A stretch of 64,000 bases of DNA from an uncultured Roseobacter sp. (GTDB lineage Bacteria; Pseudomonadota; Alphaproteobacteria; Rhodobacterales; Rhodobacteraceae), in contig NZ_CANLNE010000003.1 of NCBI RefSeq assembly GCF_947492555.1, positions 1,087,255 to 1,151,254 on the forward strand, written 5' to 3'. Shown here piece after piece: positions 45,663-53,935 of this stretch; the stretch's first letter is position 1; the number at the start of each line of letters is the position of its first letter. A program made the translations under genes and the position numbers. The notes under the pieces were generated by a model, which was not told where the DNA came from, searched no databases, and was given only the letters and a program-made list of their open reading frames with translations.

Positions 45663-46571
45663 TTGGCCCTGATCCTGCAGATGCACGTAGGTCTCTGAAA
45701 ACCGCTTCGTCAGATGTTCCCCTGCCTTGATCACCTCACCTGATCCCATCGGCGCCACATTGGTATCGTAGGACGGGTTGAAGAACAGCGGCACAGAGAT
45801 GCGTTCGTGATCGCTGCCAATCACCCGGTGCGGTGTCGCGCGGACACGTCCGGCGGTCCACATCTCCATCATTTCACCAAAGTTGATAACGAATTCCCCT
45901 GGCGGCGCGGAGACGGGGATCCAGCCGCCGCCCCGCTTGCGCACCTCAAGCCCCGGTGAACCATCAGTGGCCAGCAGGGTCAGGCAGCCATAGTCCGTAT
46001 GGGTCGCGATGCCAAAATCCCGCGCCGTGGCCCAGGCGGGACGCTCGGGATAGAAGTTGCCGCGCAGCAGGGCCATGGGCGTGTCAAACGCCCCGTCGAA
46101 ATATGTCTCCGCCGCGCCGATGGCACGCGCAATCGCGCGCAGGATGTCCATCGCAACCGCGCAGGCCTCCCGATAATAGCTTTCGATCTCATCCCGGAAT
46201 TCAACCGGTGTGTCGGGCCATCTGTTCGGGGCATAGACGGCGAGGTCCCGGCGCGGATCGCCCGCAGGCAAAAGAAAACCGCTGTCGAAAAACTGCTTGT
46301 AGTCGGGGTTCGCATCGGGATCGACCTGCTCGGAGCCTGCCGCCCCCCACCCTCGGTTGGCCCCGGTCCTGGCCATGTCGATCCGGGATTTTTCCGCCTC
46401 TGGCAGGCGAAAGAATGCACGGTAGCAGGCCAGGACGACCTGCATCCGCTCTGCACTGATCGCGGTGTTGTGCACGGTGAAAAACCCGGTGCCGGTGGCC
46501 GCCTCCTGCAGCTCTGCCATCGTTTCGGGATCGCCCGCCGCCATCAACGCCGCATCTAGTCTCGGGATCAT
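45645..46571 (-). CDS. 2-oxoglutarate/Fe(II)-dependent oxygenase (isopenicillin-N-synthase family)
   Basis: 308 residues. N-terminal DIOX_N domain (GTGFFTVHNTAISAERMQ) and the double-stranded helix core with iron ligands His-X-Asp in ATHTDYGCLTLL, the distal His in ATPHRVIGS, and the RVS-type 2OG-binding Arg/Ser. The start at 46571 follows GGAGGTC. The family includes flavonoid/gibberellin-type and bacterial ethylene-forming enzymes; substrate unknown. Confidence 0.88.
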   Translation of the reverse strand: MIPRLDAALMAAGDPETMAELQEAATGTGFFTVHNTAISAERMQVVLACYRAFFRLPEAEKSRIDMARTGANRGWGAAGSEQVDPDANPDYKQFFDSGFLLPAGDPRRDLAVYAPNRWPDTPVEFRDEIESYYREACAVAMDILRAIARAIGAAETYFDGAFDTPMALLRGNFYPERPAWATARDFGIATHTDYGCLTLLATDGSPGLEVRKRGGGWIPVSAPPGEFVINFGEMMEMWTAGRVRATPHRVIGSDHERISVPLFFNPSYDTNVAPMGSGEVIKAGEHLTKRFSETYVHLQDQGQSAELD

Positions 46572-46699
46572 GAGAAGACCTCCATCTGCCTGCCCCGCGG
46601 CCCTGCCACAGACACATGCGGCGCGCAAGTGGCGCAGGGCCAATTGCCGCCGACCGGTCGCCCTGCTACCAAGGCTGTGACAACCTTCAGGAGAGACAC

Positions 46700-47446
46700 A
46701 TGCGGCGTAAACTGGCAGCAGGCAACTGGAAAATGAACGGCTCGATCCCGGGTCTCGACATGATCGGCAAGCTCAAGCTGAAGCATCCCGAATGCCCCTG
46801 CGACGTGCTGATCTGCCCGCCTGCCCCGCTGCTTGCCCCCGCGCTGAACAACACCGCCGGCAGCCCCGTCCAGATCGGCGCCCAGAACTGCCACGCCGAG
46901 GAAAAGGGCGCCTATACCGGCGAACAGTCCGCCGCAATGATTGCCGAGATCGGCGCGACGTATGTCATCGTGGGTCACTCGGAACGGCGCGAGGCCTATG
47001 GCGAGACGGATGCCCAGGTGGCAGCCAAGGCGCAGGCCGCCCAAGCCGCCGGGCTCACCGCGATTGTCTGCATCGGCGAAAGCCTGGACCAGCGCGAGGC
47101 TGGCGAGGCGCTCGACGTGATCAAGACGCAGCTCAAGGGCTCGGTGCCGGAAGGCAGTGCGGGCAAGACACTTGTGGTGGCCTATGAACCCATCTGGGCC
47201 ATCGGCACCGGTAAAATTCCCAGCATGGAGCAGATTGCCGACGTGCATGCGCTGATGCGCACCGAGCTGCGCGCACGGTTCGGCGAGGATGCCGAGAGCA
47301 TGCGCCTGCTCTACGGCGGATCGGTAAAGCCGAACAACGCCGCGGACATCTTTGCCCTCGGCGATGTGGATGGCGCCCTTGTCGGCGGTGCGAGCCTCAC
47401 GGAGGAGGATTTCTCCCCCATCATCGAAGCCTTGGCGGAGAGCTGA
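46700..47446 (+). CDS. tpiA: Triosephosphate isomerase
   Basis: Interconverts dihydroxyacetone phosphate and glyceraldehyde 3-phosphate. 248 residues. Catalytic Lys11 in AAGNWKMNG, His in IVGHSERREA, Glu in VAYEPIWAIGTGK, phosphate loop in LLYGGSVKPNNA. Start 46700 after CAGGAGAGACAC. Intact, full length. Confidence 0.98.
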   Translation: MRRKLAAGNWKMNGSIPGLDMIGKLKLKHPECPCDVLICPPAPLLAPALNNTAGSPVQIGAQNCHAEEKGAYTGEQSAAMIAEIGATYVIVGHSERREAYGETDAQVAAKAQAAQAAGLTAIVCIGESLDQREAGEALDVIKTQLKGSVPEGSAGKTLVVAYEPIWAIGTGKIPSMEQIADVHALMRTELRARFGEDAESMRLLYGGSVKPNNAADIFALGDVDGALVGGASLTEEDFSPIIEALAES

Positions 47447-47449
47447 GCC

Positions 47450-47504
47450 CTTCTTCTGGCATCAAATATCCCGGGGGAGCGCGCAGCGCGGGGGCAGCGC
47501 CCCC
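47450..47504. repeat. Second copy of the intergenic repeat, also a terminator-like hairpin
   Basis: CTTCTTCTGG-N4-AAATATCCCGGGG (47450–47476) repeats the half-unit at 38946–38968 in opposite orientation. It is followed by GGGGGC-AGC-GCCCCC (47490–47504), a compact hairpin between the tails of tpiA and the convergent TRAP operon. Probably a shared transcription end; no strong T-run. Confidence 0.6.
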
Positions 47505-47510
47505 ACCCTC

Positions 47511-48890
47511 CTATTGAATGATGATCTCCGGTCCCATCACCAGCGTCGGCAACCACGTGCTGATGATCGGGATATAGGTCACCATGATCAGGAACACAAA
47601 GAGCACCGCCGTGAACGGCAGCGCCGCCTTGACCACGGCCCACATCGGCATGTTGGCCACACCGGAGGTGACAAAGAGGTTCAGACCCACTGGTGGCGTG
47701 ATCATCCCGATCTCCATGTTCACCACCATGATAATCCCGAGGTGAATGGGATCGATGCCCAGTTCAATCGCAATCGGAAACACCAGCGGCGCCACAATCA
47801 CAAGCAGCCCCGACGGCTCCATGAACTGCCCGCCGATCAGCAGGATCACGTTCACGATCACCAGGAACACCACCGGCCCAAAGCCCGCGTCCAGCATGGC
47901 ACTGGCGATCTGCTGCGGGATCTGCTCATCCGTCAGCACGTGCTTCAGGATCAGCGCATTGGCGATGATGAACATCAACGTCACGGTCAGCTTGCCCGCT
48001 TCAAAAAGCGTGTTCTTGGTGTCGCGGTGAACAAACGCGGTGACCAGCGCCAGCGGCTTCTGCAGCAGCGTGAGGTTGCGCGTGTCCTCGCCGTCGACAT
48101 GTAGCGGCCCCATGTCCCGGTAGACGAAACTGGCGATGAAGAAGGCATAGACCGCAGCCACCGCAGCCGCCTCTGTCGGCGTGAAGATACCGCCATAGAT
48201 GCCACCCAGGATGATCACGATCAGGAACAGTCCCCAGCCCGCTTCCAACCCGCTGTCGATGACCTCTCCCCAGCCGCGCCATTCGCCTTTCGGCAGGTCG
48301 CGCAGCTTGGCGATGATGTAGATGGTCACCATCAGCATGGTGCCCGCCATCAGGCCCGGGATCACACCGGCCAGAAACATCCGCCCGACGGAGACATCTG
48401 TGGCGGAGGCATAGACAACCATGACAATCGAAGGCGGAATGAGGATGCCAAGTGTCCCGGCATTGGCGATGACACCGGCCGCGAAATCCTTGGTGTAGCC
48501 GACCTGCCGCATGCCCGCGATCACGATGGAGCCGATGGCCACAACCGTGGCGGGCGATGACCCGGAGAGCGCCGCAAAGAGCATACAGGCAAAGACCCCT
48601 GCAATCGCCAGCCCGCCCGGGAAATGCCCCACAAGAGCGATGGAAAAGCGGATGATCCGCCGCGCCACACCGCCCGTCGACATGAAGGAGGACGCAAGGA
48701 TGAAGAATGGAATGGCCAGCAGCGTGTAATGCCCCGCCATCGCCTGAAACAAGGTCTGCGCAATCGAAGCCAGCGAGGTATCGCTAAGCGCCAGCAAAAA
48801 GACGATGGAGGACATGCCAAGGCTCACGGCAATCGGCACACCGATCAGCATCAGACCCACCACCATGGTGAAAAGAATTGCAACTTCCAT
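47511..48890 (-). CDS. dctM: TRAP transporter large permease, C4-dicarboxylate type
   Basis: 459 residues, about 12–13 membrane segments. DctM hallmarks: IPFFILASSFMSTGGVARR, GSSPATVVAIGSIV, NAGTLGILIPPSIVMVVYA, FTPTEAAAVA, MEIGMITPPVGLNLFV. Last gene of the dctPQM operon. Its start is three bases after the dctQ stop. Annotated as C4-dicarboxylate because the operon carries DctBD. Confidence 0.93.
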   Translation of the reverse strand: MEVAILFTMVVGLMLIGVPIAVSLGMSSIVFLLALSDTSLASIAQTLFQAMAGHYTLLAIPFFILASSFMSTGGVARRIIRFSIALVGHFPGGLAIAGVFACMLFAALSGSSPATVVAIGSIVIAGMRQVGYTKDFAAGVIANAGTLGILIPPSIVMVVYASATDVSVGRMFLAGVIPGLMAGTMLMVTIYIIAKLRDLPKGEWRGWGEVIDSGLEAGWGLFLIVIILGGIYGGIFTPTEAAAVAAVYAFFIASFVYRDMGPLHVDGEDTRNLTLLQKPLALVTAFVHRDTKNTLFEAGKLTVTLMFIIANALILKHVLTDEQIPQQIASAMLDAGFGPVVFLVIVNVILLIGGQFMEPSGLLVIVAPLVFPIAIELGIDPIHLGIIMVVNMEIGMITPPVGLNLFVTSGVANMPMWAVVKAALPFTAVLFVFLIMVTYIPIISTWLPTLVMGPEIIIQ

Positions 48891-48893
48891 GGT

Positions 48894-49574
48894 TTAGCGC
48901 TCCGCGTTCAGGTGCTTGACGTCTTCGATGGCGTCTTCGGCTTCGTGGCTGACGATCAGGCTGGTCTGGGTGCCCCGCATCAGGCGAACCGTGGCCTGAA
49001 CAAAGCGGAAAAGCAGCAGCGCCATGCCAAAGGGCAGCATTGCATAGGGGATGAAGCGCGGGATTTTCTCGTATTCCTCGCCCTGGTTGAAAATCGGCTC
49101 GATCCAGCGCAGCCACTCCGGCATCGGCATGTCGACGACCTCGTACCAGGCCTGATCCCGGCTGTTCTCAAAGCCCGTCGGGAACCAGCGCCCGGAGGTG
49201 GCATCGAACCCGGCAAAGGGTGCCCAGTAGTCCCATGCCCCTTTGAACACGAGGAAGGCATAGCTGATGCAGACCGCGGCGGCGATCAGCGCCAGAATCT
49301 GCCGGGTTGGACGAGAAAAGAGGTTGATGACGGCATCGACACCCAGATGGGCCGTCACCTTGACCGCGTAGCTCACCCCGAAAAGCACCAGCCAGGCAAA
49401 GAGGAAGGTCACCGCCTCCAGCCCCCAGATGATGCCGGTGTTGAACCCGTACCGCAGCACCACGTTGATGAAGGTCAGGATGGTCATCAGCCCGAGGATC
49501 AACGCAATCGCGGTCTCCTCGATTTCATTCACGATCCGGCCCAGCGTTGTCTGTGCCTCATAGGAATGCGCCAT
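48894..49574 (-). CDS. dctQ: TRAP transporter small permease, C4-dicarboxylate type
   Basis: 226 residues with four hydrophobic segments (ALILGLMTILTFINVVLRY, AVTFLFAWLVLFGVSYAVKV, ILALIAAAVCISYAFLVF, MLPFGMALLLFRFVQ) and the DctQ stretch AHLGVDAVINLFSRPTRQ. A 50-residue insert between helices three and four. Between dctP and dctM, on the same strand. Confidence 0.93.
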   Translation of the reverse strand: MAHSYEAQTTLGRIVNEIEETAIALILGLMTILTFINVVLRYGFNTGIIWGLEAVTFLFAWLVLFGVSYAVKVTAHLGVDAVINLFSRPTRQILALIAAAVCISYAFLVFKGAWDYWAPFAGFDATSGRWFPTGFENSRDQAWYEVVDMPMPEWLRWIEPIFNQGEEYEKIPRFIPYAMLPFGMALLLFRFVQATVRLMRGTQTSLIVSHEAEDAIEDVKHLNAER

Positions 49575-49599
49575 GCGTCCCTCCCCCCTTTAAAAAGCC

Positions 49600-49627
49600 G
49601 CCCGGCCCCCACCATCGGGGACCGGGC
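49600..49627 (-). terminator. Terminator-like stem-loop between dctP and dctQ
   Basis: GCCCGG (49600–49605) pairs with CCGGGC (49622–49627), extended inside by CCCC/GGGG around a short loop. On the minus strand it is followed by GGCGGCTTTTTAAAG, a T-run. It can end part of the transcription after dctP, so the binding protein would exceed the permeases; that effect is inferred. Confidence 0.65.
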
Positions 49628-49645
49628 AGCGTATCAGTTCAGTTT

Positions 49646-50647
49646 TCAGAACCCGGCGTTGATCGACTGTGCCGCGTCGATGTTTTCCTGACCGACGTCA
49701 TCCTTGAACTGGTCCCAGACGGGTTTCATCGTGGCGACCCATTCCTCGCGGGCCGCCGCGTCCAGCTCGCGCACCACGCCGCCGGCCTCGATGATCGCCG
49801 CCTTGGCCTGAGCGTTTACGGCGGTGGATTCAGCGTTACGGACTTCGGTCACCTCGGTCACGATCGTGGCCAGCTGGTCTCGCACATCCGCGTCCAGGCT
49901 GTCCCACCAGTCGGTGGAGGTCACGACCATATAGTCGATGATCCCGTGGTTGGTTTCGGTGATACCGTCCTGCACTTCAAAGAACTTCTGGCCATAGATA
50001 TTCGACCATGTGTTCTCCTGCCCGTCGACAACGCCGGTCTGCAACGCGCCATAAACTTCCGAGAAAGCCATCGGCTGGGGCGAGCCGCCAAGAGCAGCCA
50101 TCTGTGCCTTGAGCACGTCGGAATTCTGCACGCGGAACTTCAGGCCATTGGCGTCGGTTGGGCTGTTGAGCGGCACGTTTGCCGACATCTGCTTCATGCC
50201 GTTATGCCAGAACGCAAGGCCGATCAGACCGCGGCGGGTCATCGATTCCTTCATCGCCTGGCCGGTATCGGAGGTCTGGAACGCGTCCACCGCATCGATG
50301 TTCTTGAACATGAAGGGCAGATCGAAGATGCGGAACACCTTGGTGAACTGCTCGAATTTCGACAGGGACGGCGCGGCCATCTGCACATCGCCCTGCAGCA
50401 GCGCCTCCAGCACCTGGTCATCGTTGTAAAGCGTGGAGTTCGGGAAGACCTCCATACAGGCCTTGCCGTTCATTTCCTCATTCACCCGTTCCTGCAGCAG
50501 GGATGCGGCAATGCCTTTGGGGTGACGGTCGGTGTTGGTCACGTGGCTGAACTTGATGACGATCTCGCCGTCATCACAGGCAGCAGCGACAGCAGAGGCG
50601 CTCACCGACAGGGTCAGCGCCGTCAGGGCAGCGGTTACTATTCTCAT
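49646..50647 (-). CDS. dctP: TRAP C4-dicarboxylate-binding periplasmic protein
   Basis: 333 residues. Sec signal peptide (1–22, SASAVAA). DctP fold with GLKFRVQNSDVL (carboxylate-binding Arg), QTGVVDGQENTWSNIYGQKFFEVQ and MAAPSLSKFEQF. Matches succinate/malate/fumarate binding proteins such as DctP. Expressed from the region that holds two GTGCG-N6-CGCAC palindromes, about 200–250 bp upstream. Confidence 0.94.
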   Translation of the reverse strand: MRIVTAALTALTLSVSASAVAAACDDGEIVIKFSHVTNTDRHPKGIAASLLQERVNEEMNGKACMEVFPNSTLYNDDQVLEALLQGDVQMAAPSLSKFEQFTKVFRIFDLPFMFKNIDAVDAFQTSDTGQAMKESMTRRGLIGLAFWHNGMKQMSANVPLNSPTDANGLKFRVQNSDVLKAQMAALGGSPQPMAFSEVYGALQTGVVDGQENTWSNIYGQKFFEVQDGITETNHGIIDYMVVTSTDWWDSLDADVRDQLATIVTEVTEVRNAESTAVNAQAKAAIIEAGGVVRELDAAAREEWVATMKPVWDQFKDDVGQENIDAAQSINAGF

Positions 50648-50849
50648 GTGGTTTCCTCCCAGAAACGTTTTGATTTTTCTTCCTTGGATCGGGCACCGCA
50701 GAGCGATGCGCTAGTGAATATCAAACCGGTTCGAGCGCCTAAGAGCAAGCACTATACGGAAGGGCGCAAAATCTGCCTGTTTATTACTTTATTTCAGAGT
50801 GTTGTTTTTGATAGCTCATGTCGATTTCAAGAAGCCACCAAAGGTCCGA

Positions 50850-50865
50850 GTGCGGCAAGCCGCAC
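50850..50865. promoter_or_regulatory. Palindrome 1 (GTGCG-N6-CGCAC), putative DctD operator
   Basis: GTGCGGCAAGCCGCAC is a near-perfect inverted repeat of the form GTGCG-N6-CGCAC. It shares its arms exactly with the site at 50882–50897, and the two centres are 32 bp apart, three helical turns. Both lie upstream of dctP, directly behind the dctD stop codon. A pair of same-face operators for DctD is the simplest reading (inference). Confidence 0.6.
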
Positions 50866-50881
50866 AAGAGTAATACAGTTT

Positions 50882-50897
50882 GTGCGAAATTCCGCAC
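50882..50897. promoter_or_regulatory. Palindrome 2 (GTGCG-N6-CGCAC), putative DctD operator
   Basis: GTGCGAAATTCCGCAC has the same arms as palindrome 1 with a different centre (AAATTC). It ends one base before the dctD stop codon. Confidence 0.6.
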
Positions 50898-50898
50898 A

Positions 50899-52131
50899 CT
50901 AAGGGACGCGGTAATCCTCCGTCCGAATCCCATAGCGCTTAAGCTTGTCATAGAAGGTCTTGCGCGGCAGTTTCAGCGCCTCCGCCGCCAGAACCGCCCG
51001 CCCTTCAGCCCGACGCAGGGCCTGTTCCAGCAGGCTCTGTTCCACCTGCGCCATCTGCTCCGCCAGCCCGAGGGAGGCATCGCTGCGGGCCTCTTCGCTC
51101 AACCCCAGCGCAAACCGCATCGCTTCCGACATCAACGCACGGGCGTTGCCGGGCCAGTCCTGGGCCATGAGGCTTGCCACCACCTGCGGCGTAATCTCCG
51201 GCGCGTTCAGTCCCGCCTGCTCACTGGCCTGCGCCACATAGTGCTGGAACAGCACCGGAATATCCTCGGGCCGCTCCGACAGGGACGGGATGCGCACCGG
51301 CGTGACCTCCAGCCGGTAATAGAGTTCGGAATTCAACTGCCCTGCCGCAACGCTGGCGGCCAGATCGCGGTTTGATCCGGCGATGACCCGCGTCTGTGGG
51401 CCAGCCTCCAGCGCTTCGAGCAGGGTCAACTGCGCCTGCGCGGGCATCTGGGTGATTTCGTCAATGAAAAGGCTGCCGGTGCGCGCCTTCTCCAGCGCCT
51501 CGGTCAGCAGGTTCGCGTCCAGCCCCGCAGCGGCCCGTTTCACGAAAGGCGCCTTGGAGCGGGCCGAACAGAGGTGGATCACCTCCGCCACCTTGGAAAT
51601 CCCGGTACCGGGCGCGCCGGTCACCAGCACCTCCGTCTCGGCGACCGCTACGCGCCGCACCCGTTTGCGCAGCCCATCGGCCAGATGCGACGTGCCGAAC
51701 AGCATGCGCGCCGCCGGGTCCCCCGTGGCGATCAGGGCGCGCAGGCGACGGTTGTCCAGCACAAGCCCCCGCGTCTTGAGCGCGCGTTCCAGCACCGCCA
51801 GCAGATCGGTGGGCGCGCAGGGTTTTTCCAGAAAGTCGAAGGCTCCCTGCCCGACCGCCTTCATCGCCGTGGGAATATCGCCTTCCCCGGTCAGCAGGAT
51901 CACCGGCAAATCCGCATCCTGCGCCCGCGCGTAGGCCAGCAGGTGAAACCCGTCGCGCCCCGGCATGCGCAAATCCGACAGGATGACCCCATCGAATTCC
52001 GGCGTGATCAGGTCCTTGGCGGCAACGAAAGAGCCTGCCGTCACCGGGTCCAGATCGGCCAGTTCCAGCGTCTGCGCCAGCGCGTCCCGCACCGCAGCAT
52101 CGTCATCAACCAGCAGCACACGTCTGCTCAT
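50899..52131 (-). CDS. dctD: DctD-like response regulator with degenerate AAA+ domain
   Basis: 410 residues. Receiver domain 1–120 with phosphoacceptor Asp53 (LSDLRMPG); AAA+ domain about 135–330; Fis-type HTH at the end (AVLAAEALKLPRKTFYDKLKRYGI). The Walker A site reads GAPGTGIS (172–179): the lysine of GxxGxGKT is replaced by Ile. The sigma-54-contacting GAFTGA loop that should follow about residue 196 is deleted; the sequence runs from FVKRAAAGLDANLL straight to Walker B (LFIDEI). So it is unlikely to hydrolyse ATP or open sigma-54 promoters. The start at 52131 overlaps dctB by ATGA; a GTG seven codons upstream is not preferred. Confidence 0.9.
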   Translation of the reverse strand: MSRRVLLVDDDAAVRDALAQTLELADLDPVTAGSFVAAKDLITPEFDGVILSDLRMPGRDGFHLLAYARAQDADLPVILLTGEGDIPTAMKAVGQGAFDFLEKPCAPTDLLAVLERALKTRGLVLDNRRLRALIATGDPAARMLFGTSHLADGLRKRVRRVAVAETEVLVTGAPGTGISKVAEVIHLCSARSKAPFVKRAAAGLDANLLTEALEKARTGSLFIDEITQMPAQAQLTLLEALEAGPQTRVIAGSNRDLAASVAAGQLNSELYYRLEVTPVRIPSLSERPEDIPVLFQHYVAQASEQAGLNAPEITPQVVASLMAQDWPGNARALMSEAMRFALGLSEEARSDASLGLAEQMAQVEQSLLEQALRRAEGRAVLAAEALKLPRKTFYDKLKRYGIRTEDYRVP

Positions 52132-53876
52132 GCGGCCACCTGTTCCGTCCACGGCTGCAGCTCGACGCTGAACACCGCGCCATTTTCCACGTTACGCACT
52201 CTGATCTCTCCGCCAAAACTCTGCATGATCCCGTAGGAAATCGACAGGCCCAGCCCCATACCCTCCGACGCCCCGACTTCCTTGGTCGAATAGAACGGGT
52301 CAAACACTTTCTCGGGCGCTTCGACCCCCGGTCCGGTATCGCGCACCTCGATGCACAACGGCGTGCCCGGGGTGATCGAGATGCTCAGCCTCCGAGTCTC
52401 GCTTTCCGTCATCGCATCCAGCGCATTGGTCATCAGGTTCACGAAAACCTGCCCCAGACGGACCTCCCCGCCCTTGACCCAAATGGGTGCCTCGCCGGCC
52501 TCAAAACTGACCGTCACCCCCATGGCCTCTGCCCTGCCGCTTACCATCTCCACGGCCGTATCCAGCACGGCAATCAGGTCCACACGCGTCATCGGCTCGG
52601 TCTGCTGCGTCGAAAAAGCGCGCAGGTTCTTGATGATGCGCCCCATGCGGCGCGCCATGTCGGAAATCCGCCCAAGGTTCTCCTGTGCACGCTCCGGCTT
52701 ACCCCGCTCCAGAAAAAGCCCCGCGTTCTCGGCAAAGGAGCGGATCGCCATCAGCGGCTGGTTCAATTCGTGACTGATGCCCGCACTCATCTTGCCGAGC
52801 GCGCTGAGCTTGCTGGCCTGCACCAGATCAGCCTGCGCACGCGCCAGCGCGGTCTCGGCCTCCTTGCGTTCGGCCACCTCCAGACGCAGCGCAGTGTTGA
52901 TCTCCGACAGCGCCGAGGTGCGCCGCGCCACCCGGTCTTCGAGCTGCGCATTGGCGCGCGCCAGCGTCCTGCGCCGTTCGGTTGCCAGAAACAACAGCGC
53001 CCCGAAGGCGAGGCACAGGGCAGCAACCACTGTTGCCTGCAACTTGGCCAGTTGTCGCGCGGGCGAGACATCGATCAGCACCTCACCGGTGAGACCAATC
53101 ACCGGCAGGTGTTTCACCAGATGCAGGGCGTTCTGCGGCAGATAAGGCCCCCACCCCAACTGCCATATTTCATGGCCCCCGGTCTCGTAGCTGTCAAACG
53201 GCGGTGCAGTGCCGTCAGGTGGCGCCAGCCCCGATCCTCCGGCCGCGCGCTGCCAGAGCACCAGTTCGGACCGGTTGGTCACAAAGACCTGACCGTAGAC
53301 ATCCGTAAAGAACACCGCGCGCAACCCACCCCGCCAGGCGTCTTCGATCCCGTCCATGCCTGCTGCCACGACAATTGCGCCCTGAACCTTGCCATCCGCG
53401 CCAAACGACGGTGCCGCGTAGTAAAAGGCCCGTCCGTCCAGAGGTCTCGCCACACCGTGCCCCCATCCCAGCGCGCCCTGCAACGCCCGCCGGACGTATC
53501 CCGTTGCACTCAGATCGCTTCCGGCGGGATCCCGCGCTGCCGCCTGTGAAAACCCCGCCCGGTCGACAAACATCACGTCCAGCGCATCGGTCTTGTCGGC
53601 CACATCCAGAAATAATGCGCGGGCCTCGTCGGCACCACGCCCTTCCGCCAGTGCATCACTCAGCGGGTGATCCGCCAGGAATACCGCCAACTCACGAAAC
53701 CGCTGCAACTGGCCTTGCAGCCGGTCGCTGGCCAGTGCCAGATCGCTCTCACCCTGCCGCGCCAGCTGGTCCAGCGCCTGAAGATAGGCATAACGCCACA
53801 CACCCGCAGAGGCCGCAGCCACCGCGCCCAGGAACACGCAGATAATCACTGCACGGTGCATAAAAGCCTTGGACAT
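52128..53876 (-). CDS. dctB: C4-dicarboxylate sensor histidine kinase
   Basis: 582 residues. Membrane helix near 8–28, periplasmic double-cache region (about 30–280: DVMFVDRAGFSQAA, AFYYAAPSFGADGKV), second membrane helix about 285–305, coiled coil, HisKA with SAGISHELNQPLMAIRSF (phosphohistidine in SHELNQ), HATPase_c with N-box NALDAM, DTGPGV and GMGLGLSIS. Domain order and periplasmic fold fit DctB. Coupled to dctD; together upstream of dctPQM on the same strand. Confidence 0.93.
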   Translation of the reverse strand: MSKAFMHRAVIICVFLGAVAAASAGVWRYAYLQALDQLARQGESDLALASDRLQGQLQRFRELAVFLADHPLSDALAEGRGADEARALFLDVADKTDALDVMFVDRAGFSQAAARDPAGSDLSATGYVRRALQGALGWGHGVARPLDGRAFYYAAPSFGADGKVQGAIVVAAGMDGIEDAWRGGLRAVFFTDVYGQVFVTNRSELVLWQRAAGGSGLAPPDGTAPPFDSYETGGHEIWQLGWGPYLPQNALHLVKHLPVIGLTGEVLIDVSPARQLAKLQATVVAALCLAFGALLFLATERRRTLARANAQLEDRVARRTSALSEINTALRLEVAERKEAETALARAQADLVQASKLSALGKMSAGISHELNQPLMAIRSFAENAGLFLERGKPERAQENLGRISDMARRMGRIIKNLRAFSTQQTEPMTRVDLIAVLDTAVEMVSGRAEAMGVTVSFEAGEAPIWVKGGEVRLGQVFVNLMTNALDAMTESETRRLSISITPGTPLCIEVRDTGPGVEAPEKVFDPFYSTKEVGASEGMGLGLSISYGIMQSFGGEIRVRNVENGAVFSVELQPWTEQVAA

Positions 53877-53935
53877 GCACCAAGCTTACAAACAGCCCCT
53901 TGCCTTGACCAGTGGGCCGGGCGTTAAAGGGCATC

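Noticed and set aside
50648..50849. Sigma-54 promoter for dctP
   Set aside because: The nearest candidate, GGCAGATTTTGC on the minus strand, has GG and GC eight bases apart instead of ten; not accepted.
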